DNA of 32,436 nt from HRBIN29 sp034431815 (GTDB lineage Bacteria; Chloroflexota; Dehalococcoidia; Tepidiformales; Tepidiformaceae): positions 1-32,436 of the forward strand of contig DAOUCS010000176.1 in assembly GCA_034431815.1 (NCBI GenBank), written 5' to 3'. The first letter of the stretch is position 1. Every line of letters starts with the position of its first letter. The position numbers and the translations under genes are program-made. Positions 14,227 to 22,700 of the stretch are shown one piece after another. The notes beneath the pieces are model-generated. The model was not told the origin of the DNA and did no database searches. It worked only from the letters and a program-made list of their open reading frames with translations.

Positions 14227-15204
14227 ATGGCGTTCACCGTCGACCCCGAAAAGTTCCGCTTCGGCCCGGAGCTCCGTGCTGGCGTCGAAGGGAAGCGCGT
14301 CTTCATCAGCGGGGCAGGAAAGGATGGAGGCATGGGGCAGGCCTTTGCCCTCGCCGCCGGCCTCAACGGCGCCGCGTCGGTCGCCGTTCACTTTTTCCGC
14401 AGCTACCAGGACGGCCTCGACCTCGTCGAATACCTTCGCAGCCAAGGCGTGAACGCCTTCCCGGTCCAGGCGGATGTCACCAACACCAGCGACCTGTGGT
14501 CCATCCGCAGCTACGTGATCGAGCGCATGGGCGGGCAGCCCCCCAACCTGCTCATCTGCAACTCCGGCCTGACTGAGCACGGCTACAGCTTCGGCCGTCC
14601 GCCGCGGCCCATCGAAGGCGAGAGCATGGCGATGCGCCGGGCGCGGGTTCGCCAGGCGTTCGTCGACAACCTGGCCGAGACGCGGGACGTACTGGATACG
14701 AAGATCGACGGCTTCCTTTTCCTCACCCACCTCTGGGCGGGGGAAGCCGTGTACGCCAACGAGCCGCTCCAGGTCGTGTACATCTCCTCGCGACAGGCGA
14801 TCGACCCGGGCGTCAGCGTCCCTGGTTATGTCGTGGCGAACTGGGCGGTGCTCGCCTTGCCTCGCGTGCTGCATGTCAACCTGGGCCGGAACGCGGGCCT
14901 CGTGAAGGCGTTCTCTGTGCTGTATCCCTTCGTGCGCACCGGCATGACGGAGGAGTACGCGCAGAACGAGCGCGTCTTCGGGCGGTGGCAACCCCGGATG
15001 CTGGAGACGCACGAAGCTGCAGAGGCGTTCCTCCAGGCGCTGACGCGCCCGGCCGAGGAGCTGGACGAGGCGATGCTCGAGCTACTGGTCGAGCCGGAAG
15101 AAGGCTCCGGAACGATCCGCGTCACCTGGAAAAAGGTCCGCCTCGACGTCGCCGAGGAAGCGCTTCCCTGGAGCGAGACATCGCCCCTGCGGTATCCGCG
15201 ATAA
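14227..15204 (+). CDS. short-chain dehydrogenase/reductase superfamily protein with altered active site
   Basis: A Rossmann-fold protein of 325 residues. The N-terminal cofactor loop is present in variant form (FISGAGKDGGMGQAFALA), the acidic residue after strand 3 is in QADVTN, and the usual NAG motif is NSG (ICNSGLTEHG). The active-site serine is clear (VVYISSRQA), and the Tyr follows in PGYVVANWAVLAL, but the catalytic Lys of the Y-x3-K motif is Asn (Y201, N205). An insert of about 35 residues (roughly 125-160, rich in Met, Arg and Ala) precedes helix 5, and the C-terminal ~80 residues are acidic. Loss of the Lys makes normal hydride-transfer chemistry doubtful; it may be a divergent reductase or a non-catalytic cofactor-binding protein. 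Substrate is unknown. The ribosome site GGGAG lies about ten bases before the ATG. The dxs gene is 145 bases downstream. Confidence 0.85.
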   Translation: MAFTVDPEKFRFGPELRAGVEGKRVFISGAGKDGGMGQAFALAAGLNGAASVAVHFFRSYQDGLDLVEYLRSQGVNAFPVQADVTNTSDLWSIRSYVIERMGGQPPNLLICNSGLTEHGYSFGRPPRPIEGESMAMRRARVRQAFVDNLAETRDVLDTKIDGFLFLTHLWAGEAVYANEPLQVVYISSRQAIDPGVSVPGYVVANWAVLALPRVLHVNLGRNAGLVKAFSVLYPFVRTGMTEEYAQNERVFGRWQPRMLETHEAAEAFLQALTRPAEELDEAMLELLVEPEEGSGTIRVTWKKVRLDVAEEALPWSETSPLRYPR

Positions 15205-15228
15205 GGGGCAAGCGCTCCTGCGGGAATC

Positions 15229-15258
15229 TTGACCGGTGCTTCCGGGCCGCCGTACGTT
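15229..15258 (+). promoter_or_regulatory. candidate dxs promoter
   Basis: TTGACC (15229-15234) and TACGTT (15253-15258) are 18 bases apart. Transcription would start near 15265, leaving a leader of about 85 bases before dxs. Confidence 0.4.
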
Positions 15259-15335
15259 GGCCCCGGGCGGGCTGCGTAAGCTGCCGTACGCCCTGTAGCG
15301 GTGCGCTCTGGTCTACTGAGCGTGAGCTCTCCCGA

Positions 15336-15343
15336 GAGGAGGT
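15336..15343 (+). promoter_or_regulatory. strong ribosome binding site setting the GTG start of dxs
   Basis: GAGGAGGT is six bases before GTG 15350. The strength and spacing leave little doubt about the non-ATG start. Confidence 0.8.
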
Positions 15344-15349
15344 ACCGAG

Positions 15350-17272
15350 GTGGCCCGTATCCTCGACCGCGTGAATTCGCCCGCCGACCTCCGTGCGCTC
15401 ACCTATGAGGAGCTGGAGCAGCTCGCGCGCGAGATCCGCGAAGAACTCGTCGAGATCGTCAGGAGCATCGGGGGCGGAGGTCATCTTGCGTCCAACCTCG
15501 GGGTAGTAGAGCTCACACTCGCCCTCCACCGGCTGTACGACTCCCCGCGCGACAAGATCATCTGGGACGTCAGCCACCAGGTGTACGTCCACAAGATGCT
15601 GACGGGCCGCAAGGACCGGATGTACACCATTCGGCAGTACGGCGGACTCTCGGGCTTTGCTGACCGGCGCGAAAGCGAGCACGACATCTTCGGGGCGGGG
15701 CATGCGGGCACCGCGATCTCCGCGGCGGTCGGCATCGCAACAGCCCGCGACCTCAAGGGCGAGGACTTCCACGTGGTGGCGGTGGTCGGCGATGGGGCGA
15801 TGACCGCAGGGATGTCATTCGAGGCCCTCAACCATGCCGGAGACATGGGCCTCAACATCCTCGTCATCCTCAACGACAACGCGATGTCGATCTCGCCGAA
15901 CGTGGGGGCGCTCAGCCGGAACATCAACAAGCTGCGGATCGACCCCCACTACCGCCGCGCAAAGCAGGAGATCGGCAACCTCGTGGAGCATCTCCCCCTC
16001 GGCAAGTCGATGTGGGAGCGGGCGAAGCGGGTGAAGGCCAGCGTACGCGATCTCCTTGTCCCCGCGAGCTTCTGGGAGCAGTTCGGGTTCGAGTACTACG
16101 GACCGGTCGACGGGCACGACATCCGAGAACTGGAGGCGACCCTGCGGGCGATCAAGCAGGTCAAAGGGAAGCCGGTGCTCCTCCACGTCCTCACGGAGAA
16201 GGGTCATGGCATTCCGGAAGCAGCGGCTGACCCCGTGAAGAGCCACAGCGGTACGTACTGGCTGAAGCAAACGGCGCCCGGCGCGCCTCCTCCGCCGCCG
16301 ACGTACAGCCAGGTCTTCGGCGAGGCAGTGGCGGAATTGATGGAGCAGGACGAGCGCGTGGTGGCGATCACGGCGGCGATGCTCGAGGGTACCGGCCTAG
16401 CGCCCGTCCAGAAGCGCTTCCCGCGGCGAGTTTTCGACGTCGGAATCTGCGAGCAGCACGCCGTGACCTTCGCTGCCGGCCTCGCCACCCAAGGGCTGCG
16501 TCCCATCGCCGCTATCTACTCCACGTTCCTGCAGCGCGGATTCGACCAGGTTGTGCATGACGTCGTGGTGCAGGGGCTGCCTGTCATCTTCGCCATGGAT
16601 CGCGCCGGCTTCGTCGGCGACGACGGCAAGACGCACCAGGGGTTCATCGACACCTCCTACTTGCGCTGTCTGCCGGGGATGGTCGTGTCCGCCCCGAAAG
16701 ACGAGGCCGAGCTCCGCGACCTCCTGTACACGGCCGTACTCTACGTCGACGGGCCCTTCGCCGTGCGATACCCGCGCGGCACCGGCCCCGGCGCGCCGAC
16801 GGACCGCCCCATGCGCCGCCTCGAAATTGGAAAGGCGGAACTCCTGCGCGACGGCAGCGATGTCGTGCTCATCGGATTCGGAGCCCCGGTGACCGAGTGT
16901 CTCCGGGCGGCGCAAATCCTGGAAGAGTTCGAGATCGACGCGGCCGTGGTGAACGCGCGCTTCGCCAAACCGCTCGACGAGGAGCTCATCCTCGAGCTCG
17001 CGAGCCGCACGCGGGGCGTGGTCACCGCCGAAGAAAATGTGCGCGCGGGCGGGTTCGGTTCCGGGGTGCTCGAGCTGCTGGCCGACCGCAGAATGGCGGA
17101 TAAATTCTTGTTGAGCCTCACCATGCCCGACGCCATCGTCGACCACGGCCCGCAGAAGACGTTCCGCAAAATCTACTTCCTCGATGCCGAGGGAATCGCC
17201 TTCCGCGTGCGCGAGGCCCTTGGGGCGCTGCGCGACGAGGAGCGGCAGCTCCCCCCGATGGCGATCCGCTGA
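15350..17272 (+). CDS. dxs: 1-deoxy-D-xylulose-5-phosphate synthase
   Basis: First enzyme of the methylerythritol phosphate pathway: condenses pyruvate and glyceraldehyde 3-phosphate with thiamine diphosphate. Length 640 aa is standard. The N-terminal HLASNLGVVELTLALH, the GAGHAGTAISAAVG loop, the thiamine diphosphate motif from GDGAMTAGMSFEALNHAG to LNDNAMSIS, the pyrimidine-domain glutamate in VFDVGICEQHAVTFAAG and the DRAG segment AMDRAGFVGDDGKTHQG are all present. It starts at GTG 15350 behind a strong ribosome site. A polyprenyl diphosphate synthase follows after three bases, so the two form an operon that supplies C5 units and elongates them. Confidence 0.98.
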   Translation: MARILDRVNSPADLRALTYEELEQLAREIREELVEIVRSIGGGGHLASNLGVVELTLALHRLYDSPRDKIIWDVSHQVYVHKMLTGRKDRMYTIRQYGGLSGFADRRESEHDIFGAGHAGTAISAAVGIATARDLKGEDFHVVAVVGDGAMTAGMSFEALNHAGDMGLNILVILNDNAMSISPNVGALSRNINKLRIDPHYRRAKQEIGNLVEHLPLGKSMWERAKRVKASVRDLLVPASFWEQFGFEYYGPVDGHDIRELEATLRAIKQVKGKPVLLHVLTEKGHGIPEAAADPVKSHSGTYWLKQTAPGAPPPPPTYSQVFGEAVAELMEQDERVVAITAAMLEGTGLAPVQKRFPRRVFDVGICEQHAVTFAAGLATQGLRPIAAIYSTFLQRGFDQVVHDVVVQGLPVIFAMDRAGFVGDDGKTHQGFIDTSYLRCLPGMVVSAPKDEAELRDLLYTAVLYVDGPFAVRYPRGTGPGAPTDRPMRRLEIGKAELLRDGSDVVLIGFGAPVTECLRAAQILEEFEIDAAVVNARFAKPLDEELILELASRTRGVVTAEENVRAGGFGSGVLELLADRRMADKFLLSLTMPDAIVDHGPQKTFRKIYFLDAEGIAFRVREALGALRDEERQLPPMAIR

Positions 17273-17275
17273 CCC

Positions 17276-18292
17276 ATGGCAAGCCCCGCCGTTCCGTCCG
17301 CCCTCCTGCGCTACCTCCCGGCCGTCGAGGAGGAACTCAGGGCGGCCGTAGGGGCAGGGGACGACCCTCTCGTCCGAACGGCGCGGTACGTCCTCGGCTG
17401 GGAGGACGAGAGCGGACGCCCTTCCAGCGCCGGAGGCAAGCGGATCCGACCGGCCCTCTGCCTCCTCGCCGCTGAAGCGGTCGGCGGGAGGAGTGACGAC
17501 GCTCTCGCCGGAGCAGCGGCGATCGAGCTCGTGCACAACTTCTCCCTCGTTCACGACGACGTTCAGGACCGCGACGCCGAGCGCCATCACCGCCCGACGG
17601 TCTGGGCGCTTTTCGGGGAAGCCCAGGCGATCAACACCGGCGATTTCCTGTTCGCGCTCGCAGTGCGGACGTTGGCCCGCGCGCCTGTGCCGAGTGACCG
17701 CAGGACCGCGGCCCTCGACGCTCTCGACCGGGCAGTCATGGAGATGATCCGCGGCCAGTGGCTCGACATCGCCTTCGAATCTCGTGCGGAGATCTCCGAG
17801 GACGAATACCTGGAGATGGTGCGGTGCAAGACCGGTGCTCTGCTCGGCGCCTCGCTCGAAGTCGGTGCTCTGTTGGCGGGAGCAGACGCTGCTCTTGCCG
17901 AGGGACTGCGGCGGTGGGGCGAAGAGATCGGTCTCGCCTTCCAGGCGCACGACGACTATCTCGGCGTATGGGGGGACCCAGGCGAAACGGGCAAATCGAA
18001 CACGAGCGACATCGCCCGGCGAAAGAAAACGCTCCCTGTCGTGGTCGCGCTCGAACATCCGTCCGCGGGGTCTGCAGTTCGCGCGGCCTATGCGAAGCGC
18101 GAACTGACCGCCGACGACATCGAAGCGGTGGTCGCGGCGCTGGAGCAGGCTGGCGCCAATGGCCGCTGCCGTGAACTCGCCCGGCGCCATGAAGCGCGGG
18201 CGCGGGAGCTCCTCGACGAGTTGGCGCTTGCACCCCGCTGGCGGCAGGAATTGACCGCCATCGGCGAATTCCTGGTCGAGCGTTCGAGTTAG
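17276..18292 (+). CDS. trans-isoprenyl (polyprenyl) diphosphate synthase
   Basis: Head-to-tail condensation of isopentenyl diphosphate onto allylic diphosphates with Mg2+. In 338 residues: substrate-binding GGKRIRP (54-60 region), the first Asp-rich motif DDVQD (94-98), and the second motif DDYLG (226-230) followed by VWGDPGETGKSNTSD. The last Asp of the second motif is Gly, a variant I recall as common in geranylgeranyl-type synthases. Phe89 lies five residues before the first Asp-rich motif, a position where aromatic residues are known to limit chain length, so a C15-C20 product is more likely than long quinone side chains; this is inference. The start is three bases after dxs, with no separate promoter. 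Downstream it is convergent with gltD, with four bases between stop codons. Confidence 0.92.
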   Translation: MASPAVPSALLRYLPAVEEELRAAVGAGDDPLVRTARYVLGWEDESGRPSSAGGKRIRPALCLLAAEAVGGRSDDALAGAAAIELVHNFSLVHDDVQDRDAERHHRPTVWALFGEAQAINTGDFLFALAVRTLARAPVPSDRRTAALDALDRAVMEMIRGQWLDIAFESRAEISEDEYLEMVRCKTGALLGASLEVGALLAGADAALAEGLRRWGEEIGLAFQAHDDYLGVWGDPGETGKSNTSDIARRKKTLPVVVALEHPSAGSAVRAAYAKRELTADDIEAVVAALEQAGANGRCRELARRHEARARELLDELALAPRWRQELTAIGEFLVERSS

Positions 18293-18317
18293 CCCCTCAG
18301 GGGAGCACCGTCTCCCC
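18293..18317. terminator. overlapping hairpins at the convergent prenyl synthase/gltD ends
   Basis: CCCC at 18293-18296 can pair with GGGG at 18300-18303 around TCA, or GGGGAG (18300-18305) can pair with CTCCCC (18312-18317) around six bases. The two stems exclude each other. They include the gltD stop codon. No T-run is present, so termination here is uncertain. Confidence 0.3.
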
Positions 18318-19730
18318 CATGAGGTAACGGTCGATGTTGCGCGCCGCGGCTCGCCCCTCCGCGATCGCCCAGACGATGAGCGACGCGCCGCGGGTCATGT
18401 CGCCGGCTACGAACACGCCTTCGACCGACGTCATCTTGTTTTCGTCGGCCTTCACGGTGCCGCGTTCGGTGAGTTCGAGCCCGAGCTGCTCGACGAGCGG
18501 GCCCCGTTCGGGACCCACGAAGCCCATCGCGAGGAGAAGCAGGTCCACGTCCTCCTCGAATTCGGTGCCCGGGATTTCGCGCATTACCTGGCGGCCGTTC
18601 TCGTTGACGAACTCAACGCGGACGGCGTGCAGTTTCTTCAGGACGCCGTTCTCGCCGGAGAGCCGCTTCGTGAGGATGCTGTAGTCGCGGATGCCGCCCT
18701 CCTCGTGTGCCGACGATACGCGAAAGATGTTCGGCCACATGGGCCACGGGGTCTCCGGAGGCCGGGTATCGGGGGGCCGTGGCAGGAGTTCGTACTGGCG
18801 TACCTCGCGCGCTCCCTGGCGGTGGGCGGTGCCCAGGCAATCCGCGCCGGTATCGCCGCCGCCAAGGATGATGACCTTCTTCCCCTTGGCGCTGATGAAC
18901 TGCTCGTCGGGGATCTCGTCGCCGGCGATGCGGCGGTTCTGGAGCGTCAGGTACTCCATCGCGAAGTAGACGCCCTTCAGCTCTCGGCCCGGCACCTGCA
19001 GGTCGCGAGGCTGGGTGGCGCCCGCGGCGAGGCAGATCGCATCGAACTGGGCGCGGAGCTCCCGGGCATCGATGTCGACCCCCACGTTCACTCCCGGGCG
19101 GAACTCGACGCCTTCGGCTTCCATTTGGGCGATACGGCGGTCGATGAGGTACTTCCGCATCTTGAAGTCGGGAATGCCGTATCGCAGCAGGCCCCCGATG
19201 CGGTCGGCACGCTCGAACACGGTGACCGAATGTCCGGCTCGGGCGAGCTGCTGGGCGCAGGCGAGCCCTGCGGGACCGGAGCCCACGATGGCGACCTTCT
19301 TCCCGGTCCGCACCTTAGGGGGCTGGGGCACGATCCAGCCCTGCTCCCAGGCGTAGTCGACTATGGACTGCTCGACGACCTTGATCGTGACGGGATCGTC
19401 GTTGATCCCGAGGACGCAGGCCGCTTCGCAGGGAGCCGGGCAAAGCCGCCCCGTGAATTCGGGGAAGTTGTTCGTCGCGTGAAGGCGCTCAATCGCCTCG
19501 CGCCAGCGGCCGCGGTAGATGAGGTCGTTCCAGTCAGGGATGAGGTTGCCCAACGGACAGCCCTGATGGCAGAAGGGAATACCGCAGTCCATGCAGCGGG
19601 CAGCCTGCTTCCGGAGCGTCTCCACCGGAAACTCTTCGTAGATCTCGAGCCAATCGTGGATGCGCTCCTGGACCGGACGGCGAAGAGGGCCCTGACGGCG
19701 GTACTCGAGGAATCCCGTCGGCTTACCCAT
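18297..19730 (-). CDS. gltD: glutamate synthase, small (beta) subunit
   Basis: Passes electrons from NAD(P)H through FAD and iron-sulfur clusters to the large subunit GltB, which makes glutamate from glutamine and 2-oxoglutarate. Length 477 aa is typical. The N-terminal domain holds two Cys clusters: C46, C49, C54 and C58 in CMDCGIPFCHQGCPLG, and C97, C101 and C105 in LCPAPCEAAC. An FAD-binding VAIVGSGPAGLACAQQLA follows, with FERADRIGGLLRYGIP, then the NAD(P)-binding VIILGGGDTGADCLG and the C-terminal FAD segment GVFVAGDMTRGASLIVWAI. The start codon (19730) lies inside the end of gltB, overlapping by 8 bases, so translation is coupled. Confidence 0.97.
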   Translation of the reverse strand: MGKPTGFLEYRRQGPLRRPVQERIHDWLEIYEEFPVETLRKQAARCMDCGIPFCHQGCPLGNLIPDWNDLIYRGRWREAIERLHATNNFPEFTGRLCPAPCEAACVLGINDDPVTIKVVEQSIVDYAWEQGWIVPQPPKVRTGKKVAIVGSGPAGLACAQQLARAGHSVTVFERADRIGGLLRYGIPDFKMRKYLIDRRIAQMEAEGVEFRPGVNVGVDIDARELRAQFDAICLAAGATQPRDLQVPGRELKGVYFAMEYLTLQNRRIAGDEIPDEQFISAKGKKVIILGGGDTGADCLGTAHRQGAREVRQYELLPRPPDTRPPETPWPMWPNIFRVSSAHEEGGIRDYSILTKRLSGENGVLKKLHAVRVEFVNENGRQVMREIPGTEFEEDVDLLLLAMGFVGPERGPLVEQLGLELTERGTVKADENKMTSVEGVFVAGDMTRGASLIVWAIAEGRAAARNIDRYLMGETVLP

Positions 19731-22700
19731 GGGCGGCTCCCAGTGCTGGTTCCGTGGCCTCTGCAGCGGCGCGGCGCTGCTGCTGAAGCACCCGCTTGTA
19801 ATCGAGCGGCATGACCTTCACGAACTCCCGGGTCACCTCGGGCCAACGGGCGAGCAGCCGCTCGGCGACCGCGCTCTCCGTGTACCCGCGATGGCGCTGC
19901 AGGAGGCCGTGCACCAGTTCGATGTCCTCCTCGTCGTCGAGCGGCTCCAGCTCGACCATTTCCATGTTGCAGCGCTGCGGGAACGTGCCGTCGGGGTCCC
20001 ACACGTAGGCGATGCCCCCGCTCATCCCAGCGGCGAAGTTCCGGCCCGTAGGCCCGATGACGACCACCCGGCCTCCGGTCATGTACTCGCAGCCGTGGTC
20101 GCCCACGCCCTCGACCACGGCGACGACGCCGCTGTTCCGAACGCAGAACCGTTCCCCCGCGCGACCGCGGATGAAGGCCACGCCGCTGGTTGCCCCGTAG
20201 AAGGCGACGTTCCCGATGATGATGTTCTCTTCGGCCACGTACGTCGCTTCGCGCGGCGGACGGACGATAATCTTGCCGCCGGAGAGCCCCTTGCCGAGGT
20301 AGTCGTTGGCGTCGCCTTCGAGGTAGATGGTGATGCCCGCCGGCAGGAAGGCGCCGAGACTCTGGCCGGCCGAACCCTTGAACCGCAGCTCGATGGTGTC
20401 GTCCGGCAGACCGTTGAACCCATACCGCCGGGTCAGTTCGCTCCCGAGCATCGTGCCGACGGCGCGGTTGATGTTGCGGATGGGAAGCTCGACACGGACC
20501 TTCTCCCCACGCTCGAGCGCCGGCCTCGCCATTTCGATGAGCTGGTTATCCAGCGCCTTCTCCAGCCCATGATCCTGTTCGCGCACGCAGCGGATGGGGA
20601 CGTCCGGGCCTACCTCCGGCTTGTAGAGGATGGCCGAGAAGTCCAGCCCCTGTGCCTTCCAATGATCGATTGCCTTTCGAACGTCCAGCAGGTCGACTCG
20701 CCCGATGATCTCCTCGAGGCGCCGATATCCCATCTGAGCCAGGTACTCGCGCACCTCTTCGGCAACGAAGCGGAAGAAGTTGATGACGTGCTCCGGCTTG
20801 CCGGTGAAGCGCTCCCGCAGCTTCGGGTTCTGCGTCGCCACGCCCACCGGGCAGGTGTCGAGGTGGCAGACCCGCATCATCACGCAGCCCATCACGACGA
20901 GCGGGGCTGTTGCGAACCCGTACTCCTCGGCACCCAGGAGGGCTGCGATGATGACGTCACGGCCGGTTTTCATCTGACCGTCGACCTGCACGATGATGCG
21001 GTCGCGAAGGCGGTTCATCACCAACGTCTGCTGGGTTTCGGCGAGGCCGAGCTCCCAGGGGATCCCGGCGTGCTTGATGGAGGTGAGCGGGCTCGCTCCC
21101 GTCCCGCCGTCGTGCCCGCTGATCAGCACCACGTCCGACTTCGCCTTGGCGACGCCCGCAGCCACGGTGCCGACACCGATCTCAGCCACGAGCTTCACGG
21201 AGATGCGTGCCCGCGGGTTCGCGTTCTTCAGGTCGTGGATGAGCTGAGCCAGGTCTTCGATGGAGTAGATGTCGTGGTGGGGCGGCGGGCTGATGAGGCC
21301 GACGCCCGGCGTCGAATACCGTACCTCGGCAATCCAGGGATACACCTTGTGGCCGGGGAGCTGGCCGCCCTCGCCGGGCTTCGCGCCCTGGGCCATCTTG
21401 ATTTGGAGCTCGTCGGCGTTGACGAGGTACTCGCTGGTGACGCCGAAGCGGCCGGAGGCGACCTGCTTCACCGCGCTCCGGCGCGAGTCGCCGTTCGGGT
21501 CAGGGGTGTAGCGGCGGCGGTCTTCGCCTCCCTCGCCCGAATTGCTCTTCCCGCCGATGCGGTTCATGGCGATGGCGAGCGTCTCGTGTGCTTCGGCGCT
21601 GAGCGCCCCGAACGACATCGCACCCGTCACGAAGCGCTTGAAGAGCTCTTCCGCGGGTTCCACTTCCTCGATGGGGATCGGCGGGCGGTCCGACTTGATC
21701 TCGAAGAGCCCGCGGAGCGTGCACATCCTCTTCGACTGGTCGTCGACGAGCTTCGAGTACTCCTTGAAGATGCGGTAGTTCCCGGTCCGCGTGGCGTGCT
21801 GGAGTTTGAAGACGGTGTCGGGATTGAAGAGGTGGTATTCGCCATCGCGCCGCCACTGGTACTGACCGCCCCACGGCAACTGCTGCAAACCGCCGGAGCG
21901 CTCGGGGAATGCCCGCTGGTGGTGTGCCAGCGTCTCGATGGCGACTTCATCGATGCCGATGCCTCCCACTCGGGAGACCGTCTTCGTGAAGTACTTGTCG
22001 ACGAACTCCTCGCGAAGGCCGATCGCCTCGAAGATCTGGGCGCCGCGGTAGCTCTGAATGGTAGAGATGCCCATCTTGGACATCACCTTCACGACGCCCT
22101 TCTTGATGGCCTTCAGCAGGTTGTGGACGACTTCCTCCTCCGTGCGCTCCTTCTCGAGCAGCCCCTCCTCCCGCATCTGGAGCACCGTCTCGATCGCCAG
22201 ATACGGGTTGATGGCGCTCGCACCGTATCCGATGAGCAAGGCGAAATGATGGACTTCCCGGGGCTCGCCGCTTTCCACCACGAGGCCGACGCGGGTTCGC
22301 TGCTTCGTGCGCACGAGGTAGTGGTGCAGCCCGGAGACGGCGAGGAGGGCTGGAATCGGCGCATGGTCGGCGTCGACCCCCCGGTCGGAGAGAATGAGGA
22401 TCTTAGCCCCCTCAGCGATCGCGCGGTCCGCTTCCTTGAAGAGGCGTTCCATTGCGTGCTCGAGCGCCCGCGGGCCCTCCCTTGCCGGCCACAGCGTCGA
22501 CAGGGTGACAGCCTTGAGGGTGCCGTCGCGGAGGTTCTTCAGCTTCGCCAGCTCTTCGTTCGTGAGGAAGGGAAGGTGCGCCCAGATGACGTGACAGTGT
22601 TCGGGCGCCGGTTCGAGTAGGTTGCCCTCTGGGCCGATCAGTGTCTCCACCGAGGTCACGAGTTCCTCGCGGATGGCGTCGAGCGGGGGGTTCGTGACCT

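Noticed and set aside
19729..22620. A 963-codon open frame on the plus strand opposite gltB
   Set aside because: Mirror of gltB codon bias, with an Asp/His/Val-rich product and no domains. gltB motifs are complete on the other strand.
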